Below are positions 1 through 7,753 of a stretch of DNA of 21,874 nt, one piece after another (positions within the stretch are counted from its first letter, which is position 1; each line of letters starts with the position of its first letter). Location of the stretch: the NCBI GenBank assembly GCA_900547815.1, contig URHY01000036.1, positions 1-21,874 on the forward strand, written 5' to 3'. Source of the DNA: an uncultured Solobacterium sp. (GTDB taxonomy: Bacteria; Bacillota_I; Bacilli_A; Erysipelotrichales; Erysipelotrichaceae). The notes beneath the pieces were generated by a model, which did not search any database, was not told the DNA's origin, and worked only from the letters and a program-made list of their open reading frames with translations. The translations under genes were made by a program, and so were the position numbers.

Positions 1-556
1 CAGCTACTAATGCTTCTTTTATTTTTTAGTTATACAAATTCTGCAAAGTTAAGGTTATATTTCGTTCAAACTATTTAAGTTACACGGTATTACTTCATGT
101 GTTGCATTCACTGTTTTATATATGATTTTTATAGAAGAAGTAAAAGGTCAAGAATGGTGGTACAATATCATTCTTTGTTTTCCTGCAGGAATGATTCTAT
201 CTAAATATAAAGATCGGGTTTGTTCTATTATTCAAAAACCAGTATTCTTTATTTTTATGATTCTATTAGCTTTGATTTTGTATTTAGTTTCTTTATCTAT
301 ACTTGCATATGAAGTAATCGCAATCTGTTTTTGTTTCTTCATTGTAGATGTATGTGCATATAAAGAAATTAAAAATGAATTATTTCATTTCTTAGGTCAA
401 TATGTATTTGAAATCTATATCCTACAAAGAATTTCAATGAACCTATTTGATCGATATTTAAATGACTGGATCTATCTAATTGTATGTATACTTGTCACTT
501 TCATTCTTGCCTATTATTTTAAAAAGCTAGAGACAAAAGTGGATGGGTATATTTAA
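1..556 (+). pseudogene. Acyltransferase-3 family membrane protein, C-terminal part, probably frameshifted
   Basis: The long open stretch from 122 encodes 144 residues with hydrophobic segments near residues 13-22, 42-80 and 116-131. It includes LGQYVFEIYILQ, which resembles the last part of acyltransferase-3 (OafA/WecH-like) membrane proteins that O-acylate surface sugars. The ATG at 122 has no Shine-Dalgarno site, and the frame stays open upstream to a stop at 50-52, so 122 is unlikely to be a true start. In the frame beginning at base 1, a membrane-like peptide (QLLMLLLFFSYTNSAKLRLYF) runs until the stop at 76-78. A single frameshift between about 53 and 75 would join the two halves into one protein. 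The gene is also cut by the window edge. Family assignment rests on remembered sequence patterns and is moderate. A sequencing error could mimic the frameshift. Confidence 0.5.
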
Positions 557-842
557 AAAATCTCGATTATTATATTTGAAAGTAATTGAGATATTGTGAA
601 AGTATAATGTTTTTATAATTCTTTGTGTACAATTTGTGTAGAAATTGACTACTTGGATATAACCTAAGGCTATGCAGACTTTAGGGCAAATGTCGAAAAC
701 TTGTCGAATAAGCAAGAACAATATTTAAAAAATACGGAAAGGTATTTATTTTATTGAGTTAGAAACTTATTTTTTGATGTAATTCCATCATAAAAATAAC
801 AGGTTCTCTTTCTTGGGTTAAAAGATATGATAATGAAAGTGG
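557..842. other. Intergenic region with no intact gene; possible decayed coding fragment
   Basis: No convincing gene lies here. A weak stem (560-569 with 583-592, ten pairs including one G-U) follows the acyltransferase stop but has no T-tract, so it is a poor terminator. TATAAT hexamers at 603-608 and 614-619 lack a usable -35. The + strand frame from 623 to 757 reads like degraded protein: after an internal stop at 665-667 it continues with a hydrophilic stretch containing ANVENLSNKQEQYLKNTERY, then stops at 755-757. It has no start codon with a ribosome binding site. This may be the relic of a lost gene, but I cannot name a family. Confidence 0.3.
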
Positions 843-879
843 AAAAAAAAAGATTGTACTTGTTTGTACAATCTTTTTT
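843..879 (-). terminator. Rho-independent terminator of the minus-strand MFS gene, probably bidirectional
   Basis: GATTGTAC (852-859) pairs perfectly with GTACAATC (866-873) around a six-base loop. A runs at 843-851 and T runs at 874-879 flank the stem, so U-tracts exist on both strands. On the minus strand the hairpin begins directly at the MFS stop codon (880-878). On the plus strand it could stop transcription arriving from the acyltransferase side. Confidence 0.85.
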
Positions 880-2113
880 AGTCGTCCATTTTAGATACTT
901 TATTAAAAATTAGGTATCCAATCACAAACATGATGGAGAGAGCGGCAACACCTAAGTTTTGTTTACCCGTAATCTGTGTTACAACACCAATCAACATAGT
1001 TCCTAAAAAGCTAGCGCCTTTACCGCAGATATCAAATAGTCCGAAGTATTCACCACTGGCATTTTCTGGAATGATTTTTGCGAAGTATGATCTAGATAAA
1101 GCTTGAATACCACCTTGGAAACATCCAACCGCAACTGCTAATACCCAGAATTCCCATTGCTTATCCAATTGTACGGCAAATAAGGAAATTAAGAAGTATG
1201 CGATGATTGAGATTTTAATTAATGAAGCCGTATCTTTTGTTTTGGATAATACAGCGAATGTTAAACTTGCAGGGAAGGCAACAATTTGCGTCAATAATAA
1301 AGCTAATAGAAGGCCAGTTGTATTTAGTCCTAAACTTGTTCCGTAGGCTGTAGCCATATCGATAATTGTATAAACACCATCAATATAGAAGAAGAACGCA
1401 AATAAGAATAAGAAGACTTTCTTTTGTTCTTTTGCCTTCATTAAAGTGTTTTTTAAACGAGCGAATGTATCTAAAACAGGATGTGCCTTTGGTTCAATAT
1501 AGAATTTTTGCTTGTAGCTTTTTACTAAAGGAAGTGTAAATGCAATCCACCATACGGCATTTAATATAAATGCGATCATCATGGCCGCCTTTAATGTCAT
1601 GCCCATTTTGTCATACATTAATACAAAGACTAAACTAATAATAAATGGAACAACACTACCGATATATCCCCAAGCATAGCCTTTTGAGCTTACGGCATCC
1701 ATTCTATCTTCAGTAGTAATGTCTGTAAGCATGGAGTCATATACAATCAAAGATAAAGAATAGGCAACTTTGGCAGCAATAAATAGGACTAGAAATGCAA
1801 ACCAAGAACTTGGAATCCAGAAACATGCAAGGGCCAATGCACCTAGCATCGCGGTTGTTAAGAAGATTTTCTTTTTATGATCTTTATAGTCAGCAAGTGT
1901 TCCTAGAATTGGACCTGCAAGTGCAACAATTAATGTCGAAATACTTGCTGCATAGCTCCAATAACTTAGGTAGTTGTATTCGGCTACACCTTGCGAGCTT
2001 GAAAGATAATTAAAATAGATAGGAAGAATTGTTGCGACTAATAAAATAAAGGCAGAGTTTCCCATGTCGTAACAAATCCACTTGAATTCAAGTTTTGTTA
2101 ATTTGTTTTTCAT
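878..2113 (-). CDS. MFS transporter, UMF1 / Atg22-like family
   Basis: This is an integral membrane transporter of the major facilitator superfamily with about twelve hydrophobic segments over 411 residues. The N-terminal signature WICYDMGNSAFILLVAT matches the UMF1 (Atg22-like) branch, whose eukaryotic relative exports amino acids from vacuoles. The substrate of bacterial members is mostly unknown and cannot be read here. A central cytoplasmic loop with basic residues (around YKQKFYIEPKAHPVLDTFARLKNTL) separates the two six-helix halves, as usual for MFS proteins. I start at the ATG at 2113-2111, with GGAAAG at 2131-2126 upstream. An in-frame TTG at 2125 would add four residues, but it directly abuts GGAAAG and lies only about seven bases from the predicted transcript start. 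The gene is monocistronic, has its own terminator and is divergent from the dehydratase operon. Confidence 0.85.
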   Translation of the reverse strand: MKNKLTKLEFKWICYDMGNSAFILLVATILPIYFNYLSSSQGVAEYNYLSYWSYAASISTLIVALAGPILGTLADYKDHKKKIFLTTAMLGALALACFWIPSSWFAFLVLFIAAKVAYSLSLIVYDSMLTDITTEDRMDAVSSKGYAWGYIGSVVPFIISLVFVLMYDKMGMTLKAAMMIAFILNAVWWIAFTLPLVKSYKQKFYIEPKAHPVLDTFARLKNTLMKAKEQKKVFLFLFAFFFYIDGVYTIIDMATAYGTSLGLNTTGLLLALLLTQIVAFPASLTFAVLSKTKDTASLIKISIIAYFLISLFAVQLDKQWEFWVLAVAVGCFQGGIQALSRSYFAKIIPENASGEYFGLFDICGKGASFLGTMLIGVVTQITGKQNLGVAALSIMFVIGYLIFNKVSKMDD

Positions 2114-2138
2114 TTGATTTACCAACTTTCCAAAAATA

Positions 2139-2170
2139 ATTATAACAATCCCGTGTATTGAACTTGTTAA
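2139..2170 (-). promoter_or_regulatory. Promoter of the MFS transporter, extended -10
   Basis: Read on the minus strand, TGTTATAAT covers 2147-2139: a perfect -10 hexamer with the TGn extension. A TTAACA -35 candidate lies at 2170-2165 with a long 20-base spacer, which extended -10 promoters can tolerate. The predicted transcript start is near 2132, just before the GGAAAG ribosome binding site. Confidence 0.6.
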
Positions 2171-2181
2171 CTATTTGTTAA
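2164..2181. repeat. Tandem TTGTTAA heptamers, candidate operator
   Basis: TTGTTAA occurs at 2164-2170 and again at 2175-2181, an 11-base period of about one helical turn. The first copy covers the -35 candidate of the minus-strand MFS promoter. The heptamer equals one half-site of the redox regulator Rex operator known in clostridia (TTGTTAA, four bases, TTAACAA). Here the copies are direct rather than inverted, so Rex binding is only a suggestion. Confidence 0.3.
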
Positions 2182-2248
2182 TTTAATGATATATGTTTTA
2201 GGACGAATAATCTACAACAAAGTGAACATATTTTGTGAGTTGTCTTTA

Positions 2249-2270
2249 TTTTCATTTGAATACATGAAAA
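2249..2270. promoter_or_regulatory. Inverted repeat upstream of the dehydratase operon, candidate operator
   Basis: TTTTCAT (2249-2255) is perfectly complementary to ATGAAAA (2264-2270) around an eight-base centre. The element occupies the place where the -35 of the downstream promoter (-10 at 2286-2291) should be. A regulator bound here could activate or repress the dehydratase operon. No known operator consensus is recognised. Confidence 0.35.
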
Positions 2271-2285
2271 ATAATGAAAAATGAG

Positions 2286-2321
2286 TATAATAATACTGAT
2301 AAAAAAAAGAAAATGGAGGAG
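2286..2321 (+). promoter_or_regulatory. -10 element and strong ribosome binding site of the dehydratase operon
   Basis: TATAAT at 2286-2291 is a perfect -10, but no good -35 lies 16-18 bases upstream. The predicted transcript start is near 2298. GGAGGAG at 2315-2321 stands just ahead of the ATG at 2325 and fixes that start; the in-frame ATG at 2274 lies upstream of the likely transcript start. Confidence 0.55.
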
Positions 2322-2324
2322 ATT

Positions 2325-5243
2325 ATGGGTTATCGTATAGGATTCGACATTGGAAGTACAACCATCAAAGCAGTTGTTTTAGATGAAAATAACCAAATCT
2401 GTTATAAAAGTTATGAAAGACACAAGGCGCAAGTGCGTCAAAAAGCTCTAGATAAATTAGTAGAATTAAAGAAATATACAAAAGAACCATTTAAATTTGC
2501 CATTAGCGGATCGGGTGCTTTAGGATTATGTGAACAAGGAGAATTGCCTTTTGTTCAAGAAGTATTCGCAAGTGCAACTGGAGTCACTAAATTATATCCA
2601 GAAACCGATTGTGCTATTGAACTTGGTGGAGAAGACGCAAAAATTCTTTTCTTTCAAGGAAGCGTAGAACAAAGGATGAATTCAACTTGTGCCGGTGGTA
2701 CAGGTGCATTTATTGACCAGATGTCTACCTTATTAAATATGTCTTTAGAAGAAATGAATGAAGCGAGTTTGAACTATCATCGCTTATACCCAATCGCATC
2801 TCGTTGTGGTGTGTTTGCGAAAACAGATATTCAGCCATTAATCAATCAAGGTGTAGATAAATGCGATTTGTGTGCCAGTATTTTTCAAGCAGTTGTGGAT
2901 CAAACTATTACTTCGCTAGCACAAGGAAGAAAGATTGAAGGAAACATCCTGTTTTTAGGTGGTCCACTTTACTTTATGAGTGGACTAAGAAAACGTTTTA
3001 TCGAGACTTTAAAATTAAGCGATGCACAAGTTAATTGTCCTGAAACAGCTATTAACTTTGTGGCTTTAGGGACAGCAATTTGTGCAGATCAAGAATTTAC
3101 ATATGACGAATTATATAAAGCATTAGAAGATTTAGTGCATGCACCTGCTAAATTAACGGAATCAAAACCTTTGTTTGAAAGTGAAGAAGACTATCAAAAA
3201 TTTATTGAACGTCATAAATCACATGATGCAAAGTATGCTGATTTAAAGAATTATGATGGTAAAGCCTATTTGGGAATCGATTCAGGTTCAACGACTACAA
3301 AACTAGTTTTACTTGATGAAAACGAAGCGATTTTATATGATTCATATACTTCAAATAAGGGAAATCCACTAGATGTAGTATTAGAAGATTTAAAGAAGAT
3401 CTATGAAACAAATCCAAATATTAAAATTTATGGAGCCTATGCTACAGGATATGGTGAAGAATTGATGCGTCATGCCTTCCATTTAGATGGTGGAATTGTT
3501 GAAACAATGGCACACTATACGGCTGCTCGATCTTTCAATCCGGATGTAGATTATATATTAGATATTGGTGGACAAGATATTAAGTGTTTTAAAATTCGTG
3601 ATGGACACATCGATGATATTGTATTGAATGAAGCTTGTTCAAGTGGATGTGGTTCCTTTATTGAAACATTCGCAAAATCATTGGGCTATGATGCCAAAGA
3701 ATTTGCGACACTTGGATTAAAGTCAAAACACCCTGTGGATTTAGGAACGCGTTGTACTGTATTTATGAATTCAGGTGTTAAACAAGCTCAAAAGAATGGT
3801 GCGAGCATTGAAGATATTTCGGCAGGGCTATGTAAATCTGTTGTAAAGAATGCGCTATATAAAGTTATTCGTGCAAAGAATAAGGATGATATTGGAAAAC
3901 ATATCGTTGTGCAGGGTGGAACATTTCAAAATGATTCAGTACTTCGTTGTTTCGAACAAGAACTTGGACTTGAAGTCATTCGACCAAGTATTGCCCCTTT
4001 AATGGGTGCATATGGTGCGGCTTTATATGCCAAAAAATTACATCGTACTCGAAGTAATATTTTGAATTATGAACAATTAATGAAGTTTACACATAAATCA
4101 CAATCCGTGGCTTGCCAAGGCTGCAACAACCATTGTTCATTGACAATCAATACGTTTAATGATGGAACACGCTTAGTTGCCGGAAACAAATGTGATAAGA
4201 TGGTGCATCGTGTTGAAACAAAGAAGGAAGAACTTCCAGATTTATATAAGATCAAAACGGATATGTTGAATGCGCAAAAGAAAAAATTTAGACATGATAA
4301 AAAGATTGGTATGCCTTTAGTTTTAAATAACTATGACTTATTGCCTTTCTGGACACGATTCTTTGATAGTTTAGGCTATGAAATTGTATGGTCAAAACCA
4401 AGTACAAAAGAAATGTATCATTCAGGACAACAAAGTATTCCAAGTGATACGGCATGTTTTCCTGCCAAAGTTGTGCATGGACATGTTCAACAGTTGATTA
4501 ATGAGGGTATAGATGTGATTTTCTATCCATGTATGACCTATAATGTAGATGAACATCAATCGGATAATCATTATAATTGTCCACTAGTTGCCTACTATCC
4601 AGAAGTGATCGCGGCCAATATGGATTTTGGCAAGACAAAAATAGTATATCCATTTATTAGTTTTGATGACAATGCAACTTTTGCCAAAGCTATACGCATG
4701 CACTTTGAAAAGGTGGGTGTTCATTTTAGTGAAAAAGATATTATTATCGCGAAAAATGCAGCGACAAATGAATATGAAGCATTCCATGAACAATTGGTAA
4801 AAGAACATATAAAAGCTGTTTCTTATGCACGTGAAAACAATCATCCTATTATAGTGCTTTGTGGACGTCCATATCACTTAGATCCACTTATCAATCATCA
4901 GATGAACCAATTATTGACACAACTTGGCTTTGTGGTTGTCAGTGAAGAAAGTGTTCCACGTCAAATGAATCATAAAGTGAATGTTTTAAATCAATGGACA
5001 TATCACGCAAGATTATATCAAGCGGCCCACTATGTAGTTGACAATAAAGATATGAATTTAATTCAACTTGTTAGCTTTGGATGTGGTATTGATGCCATTA
5101 CAAGTGATGAGGTTCGAGATATATTAAAGGATGGAAATAAATTTTATACACAAATCAAAATTGATGAAATTGATAATTTGGGTGCCGCTAAAATTCGTTT
5201 GCGTTCTTTAAAAGAGGCGATTGCCCAAAAGAAAGGAGTCTAA
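2325..5243 (+). CDS. 2-hydroxyacyl-CoA dehydratase activase-like ATPase (two BcrAD/BadFG domains plus DUF2229)
   Basis: In this family an iron-sulfur ATPase uses ATP hydrolysis to push one low-potential electron into a partner dehydratase. The 972-residue protein holds two ASKHA ATPase domains with phosphate-1 motifs FDIGSTT (residues 7-13) and IDSGSTT (318-324). Each carries cysteines in the positions used for a bridging [4Fe-4S] cluster: C122 and C161 in the first, C438/C442 and C477 in the second. A CxxCxxxC motif (C597, C600, C604) opens the C-terminal DUF2229-like region, which has further conserved-looking cysteines (for example in FYPCMTYNVDE). Single-domain activases such as HgdC have about 260 residues, so this is the large, functionally uncharacterised subgroup (COG1924 plus COG3580). 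The start is set by GGAGGAG at 2315. Two bases separate it from the partner gene, so they are surely cotranscribed. The substrate is unknown. Confidence 0.85.
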   Translation: MGYRIGFDIGSTTIKAVVLDENNQICYKSYERHKAQVRQKALDKLVELKKYTKEPFKFAISGSGALGLCEQGELPFVQEVFASATGVTKLYPETDCAIELGGEDAKILFFQGSVEQRMNSTCAGGTGAFIDQMSTLLNMSLEEMNEASLNYHRLYPIASRCGVFAKTDIQPLINQGVDKCDLCASIFQAVVDQTITSLAQGRKIEGNILFLGGPLYFMSGLRKRFIETLKLSDAQVNCPETAINFVALGTAICADQEFTYDELYKALEDLVHAPAKLTESKPLFESEEDYQKFIERHKSHDAKYADLKNYDGKAYLGIDSGSTTTKLVLLDENEAILYDSYTSNKGNPLDVVLEDLKKIYETNPNIKIYGAYATGYGEELMRHAFHLDGGIVETMAHYTAARSFNPDVDYILDIGGQDIKCFKIRDGHIDDIVLNEACSSGCGSFIETFAKSLGYDAKEFATLGLKSKHPVDLGTRCTVFMNSGVKQAQKNGASIEDISAGLCKSVVKNALYKVIRAKNKDDIGKHIVVQGGTFQNDSVLRCFEQELGLEVIRPSIAPLMGAYGAALYAKKLHRTRSNILNYEQLMKFTHKSQSVACQGCNNHCSLTINTFNDGTRLVAGNKCDKMVHRVETKKEELPDLYKIKTDMLNAQKKKFRHDKKIGMPLVLNNYDLLPFWTRFFDSLGYEIVWSKPSTKEMYHSGQQSIPSDTACFPAKVVHGHVQQLINEGIDVIFYPCMTYNVDEHQSDNHYNCPLVAYYPEVIAANMDFGKTKIVYPFISFDDNATFAKAIRMHFEKVGVHFSEKDIIIAKNAATNEYEAFHEQLVKEHIKAVSYARENNHPIIVLCGRPYHLDPLINHQMNQLLTQLGFVVVSEESVPRQMNHKVNVLNQWTYHARLYQAAHYVVDNKDMNLIQLVSFGCGIDAITSDEVRDILKDGNKFYTQIKIDEIDNLGAAKIRLRSLKEAIAQKKGV

Positions 5244-5245
5244 AA

Positions 5246-6502
5246 TTGAGTTTAGAATATACATTATTTAATTCGGATATGAAGAAGGATTATACAATTT
5301 TAGTTCCTTCTATGCTTCCTATTCACTTTCGTTTATTGACACCTGTCTTTGCGAAAAGTGGATATAAATTAGAAGTTTTGACAAACGAAGGAGAACAAGT
5401 ACGTGAAGAAGGCTTGGCCCATGTACATAATGATACTTGTTATCCGGCACTATTGGTTATTGGACAAATGATTGATGCATTAAAAAGTGGTAAATATGAT
5501 ATGAATCATGTAGCCTGTGCCATTACACAAACAGCAGGAGGATGTCGTGCCAGTAATTATCTTTCCTTATTAAGAAAGGCTTTGGCTATGGAAGGATGGC
5601 AACACATTCCTTGTTTATCTGCGAATGCGAATGGCCTTGAAAAAGGTAGTAGCGTTGAATTTACAATGCCTTTGATTCTTCGCATTCTTTATGGAGCATT
5701 ATATGGAGATGCCTTAATGTGGCTAAGTAATCAGGTAAAGCCTTATGAACTTGAAAAAGGAGCTACAGATAGAGCTGTCAATCAATTTATTGATGAATTG
5801 ATTCCAACGTTTGAGCATGGTTCTTATAAACAATCAAAGCGTATTTATAAAAAGATGTTGGAAATGTTTAAGGCCATTCCTCAAGATCGAACTAAAGATA
5901 AGATTCGCATTGGGGTTGTTGGAGAAATCTATATGAAATATTCTCCATTAGGAAATCAACATTTAGAAGACTATTTAATTGAAGAAGGTTTTGAACCTGT
6001 ACTTTCTGGAGTTATGGATTTTGCGTTATATTGTGTAGAAAATTCAATTATTGATTATGAATATTATCATATGCACGAAAAAAATCACTATATATATAAT
6101 ATAGTCAAAGATGTGATTATGCGTATGCAGAAAACATTTAGAGATATGGTAAAAAAGGATGGTACATTTATTGCACCAGATGATTTTAGTGAAGTCATTG
6201 ATAATGGAAAAGCCTTTATTGATCCAGGTGTAAAAATGGGTGAAGGTTGGCTTTTAACAGGCGAAGTTGTTTCGTTAATTAAAAGTGATGTTACCAATGT
6301 CATTAGTGCACAGCCATTTGGGTGTCTACCAAATCATATAGTTGCCAAAGGTATGGTTCGTAAAATTAAGAATGAGTACCCAAAAGCTAATATTGTTGCA
6401 ATCGACTATGATCCAAGTGCATCAAAGGTAAATCAGGAAAATCGTATTCGATTGATGTTGGCTAATGCGAAATTAAGTGAAGAAATGAAGGCGAGTGTAT
6501 GA
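5246..6502 (+). CDS. 2-hydroxyacyl-CoA dehydratase-like partner protein (COG3581 type)
   Basis: This 418-residue protein resembles the dehydratase-side polypeptide (HgdB/BcrB-like, COG3581) that often forms the C-terminal third of a giant protein fused to the activase. Here the two parts are separate genes. Candidate cluster ligands are C65 (NDTCYPALL), C91, C100 (TAGGCRASNY) and C123; a late PFGCLPNHIVAKG segment is also characteristic. It uses a TTG start at 5246, supported by AAAGGAG at 5232-5238 with seven bases of spacing. It begins two bases after the activase stop and overlaps the next gene by four bases (ATGA), so translation of the three genes is probably coupled. No CoA-transferase, enoyl-CoA reductase or electron-transfer flavoprotein genes adjoin it, so a defined fermentation pathway cannot be assigned. 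Confidence 0.8.
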   Translation: MSLEYTLFNSDMKKDYTILVPSMLPIHFRLLTPVFAKSGYKLEVLTNEGEQVREEGLAHVHNDTCYPALLVIGQMIDALKSGKYDMNHVACAITQTAGGCRASNYLSLLRKALAMEGWQHIPCLSANANGLEKGSSVEFTMPLILRILYGALYGDALMWLSNQVKPYELEKGATDRAVNQFIDELIPTFEHGSYKQSKRIYKKMLEMFKAIPQDRTKDKIRIGVVGEIYMKYSPLGNQHLEDYLIEEGFEPVLSGVMDFALYCVENSIIDYEYYHMHEKNHYIYNIVKDVIMRMQKTFRDMVKKDGTFIAPDDFSEVIDNGKAFIDPGVKMGEGWLLTGEVVSLIKSDVTNVISAQPFGCLPNHIVAKGMVRKIKNEYPKANIVAIDYDPSASKVNQENRIRLMLANAKLSEEMKASV

Positions 6503-7722
6503 TGGAGTTTGTATATGCGTATGCTTACTTTATTTTGTATGCCTTTTTAGGTTGGGTGTGTGAAGATTTATATTGTGGAATTCCCGCAAAGAAGTTTATT
6601 AACCGAGGCTTCTTTTATGGCCCATATTGTCCAATCTATGGAGTAGGTGCTTTACTGGTTTTATATCCTTTATTATTTGTGAAAGATTATCCAATACTGG
6701 TATTTATATTAGGTGTAATCATTACAAGTACTTTGGAATATATTACGAGTTGGGTAATGGAAATCTTATTTAAAACAAGATGGTGGGATTATTCTGAAAG
6801 ATTTATGAATATCAATGGGCGTGTATGCTTATTGAATTCCACTTTATTTGGCATTATGTCTATTGTAGTTGTTTATGTTGTCAATCCTGTAATTCAAGAT
6901 ATCGTGTTGGATATTCCGCTTACGGCATTGATGAGTTTCTTGTCAGCCTTTACGATTGGATTTGGCATTGACTGTGTATTTACTGTGCTTGCCTTACTTC
7001 GTCGCAAGAAAGTATTCCAAAAGATACAAACACAAATGGAAGCTTTCAAGAAGGATTTCGAAGCCGAAAGTCAATTGCGTGTTCAAGAAGCGCAAGAAGC
7101 CTTCCAAGAATGGATGTTGTCACGTCCTGATCTATCCGAACGTATTGAAGAATTCCAAAACAGTTTGGATAACTTCTCTTTAGAAGCTAAAAAACATATT
7201 TCAAAGGCTTTCCCAGAACGTCGTATTTCTACAGAAATTCGTAATATTGTTGCGGATGGCAAGTTAGCGCTTGAAAGAAGACGATTGAATGCGAATAAAC
7301 AAGCTGAATTCTGTGAACTTACAAATATGGTCATGGTTCAAGATGACAAGGGAAATGTGCTGGTTCAAAATAGTAAAAATCCAAATGGATATACATTACC
7401 TGGTGGTCATATTGAACTTGGAGAATCATTTGTACAATCGGCAATTCGTGATGTAAAAAAGAAAACAGGTTTGGATGTTGATCAATTAGAGCTTTGTGGA
7501 ACCAAACAGTTTATCACAAGTGATAATTGCAGGCACATTGTGTTCTTATATAAAACGAATGTGTTTAATGGAGAAATAAATGAAGAATCATATTGGATTC
7601 CATTATCGAATATTCATGATTATAAGTTGGTTTCAGGTTTAAGCGATGTGCTTGAAGTGTTTGCGGGAACTAGATTTAATGAGCTTTATTACAATGCTCA
7701 ATATCAATTAAAAAAATACTAG
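6499..7722 (+). CDS. PF06541-type membrane domain fused through a helical linker to a degenerate Nudix domain
   Basis: Residues 1-165 contain about five hydrophobic helices with FLGWVCEDLYC and NRGFFYGPYCPIYGVG, the pattern of the putative ABC-transporter type IV family (PF06541, COG4905; function unknown). Residues 170-265 are charged and helical, probably coiled coil. Residues 272-390 look like a Nudix fold, with LPGGHIELGE leading the box at 303-325. The box keeps G303, E309, R317 and G324, but the catalytic REUxEE acids read D318, K321 and K322. Metal binding and hydrolysis are therefore doubtful, and a nucleotide-sensing role is more likely (inference). The start is ATG at 6499, or ATG at 6502; both overlap or abut the upstream stop. 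It is the last gene of the dehydratase operon, before a terminator. Canonical PF06541 proteins, as I recall them, lack a Nudix domain. Confidence 0.75.
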   Translation: MMEFVYAYAYFILYAFLGWVCEDLYCGIPAKKFINRGFFYGPYCPIYGVGALLVLYPLLFVKDYPILVFILGVIITSTLEYITSWVMEILFKTRWWDYSERFMNINGRVCLLNSTLFGIMSIVVVYVVNPVIQDIVLDIPLTALMSFLSAFTIGFGIDCVFTVLALLRRKKVFQKIQTQMEAFKKDFEAESQLRVQEAQEAFQEWMLSRPDLSERIEEFQNSLDNFSLEAKKHISKAFPERRISTEIRNIVADGKLALERRRLNANKQAEFCELTNMVMVQDDKGNVLVQNSKNPNGYTLPGGHIELGESFVQSAIRDVKKKTGLDVDQLELCGTKQFITSDNCRHIVFLYKTNVFNGEINEESYWIPLSNIHDYKLVSGLSDVLEVFAGTRFNELYYNAQYQLKKY

Positions 7723-7753
7723 ACTTTGTGGTTTACAAGCAAAGTCTTTTTTT
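7721..7753 (+). terminator. Rho-independent terminator of the dehydratase operon
   Basis: AGACTTTG (7721-7728) pairs perfectly with CAAAGTCT (7740-7747), followed by a run of T to 7753. The stem begins inside the TAG stop codon of the Nudix fusion gene. The next promoter overlaps this hairpin. Confidence 0.9.

Noticed and set aside
603..619. TATAAT hexamers at 603 and 614 as promoters
   Set aside because: No -35 at usable spacing and no intact gene downstream.
527..721. Minus-strand 64-residue frame
   Set aside because: No ribosome site and no recognisable protein pattern; it crosses the acyltransferase end.
780..842. Transposase helix-turn-helix remnant (SLSWVKRYDNES in one frame)
   Set aside because: Too short, no inverted repeats or other transposase motifs; resemblance is superficial.
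2274..2324. N-terminal extension of the activase from ATG 2274
   Set aside because: It lies upstream of the predicted transcript start, is lysine-rich low complexity, and GGAGGAG at 2315 clearly serves ATG 2325.
4584..4877. Minus-strand 97-residue frame within the activase gene
   Set aside because: Composition (many F, I, C, Y) is that of an antisense shadow of the real gene.
2325..6502. Specific assignment as 2-hydroxyglutaryl-CoA or benzoyl-CoA enzyme
   Set aside because: The two-domain activase with DUF2229 differs from those characterised enzymes and no pathway genes adjoin.
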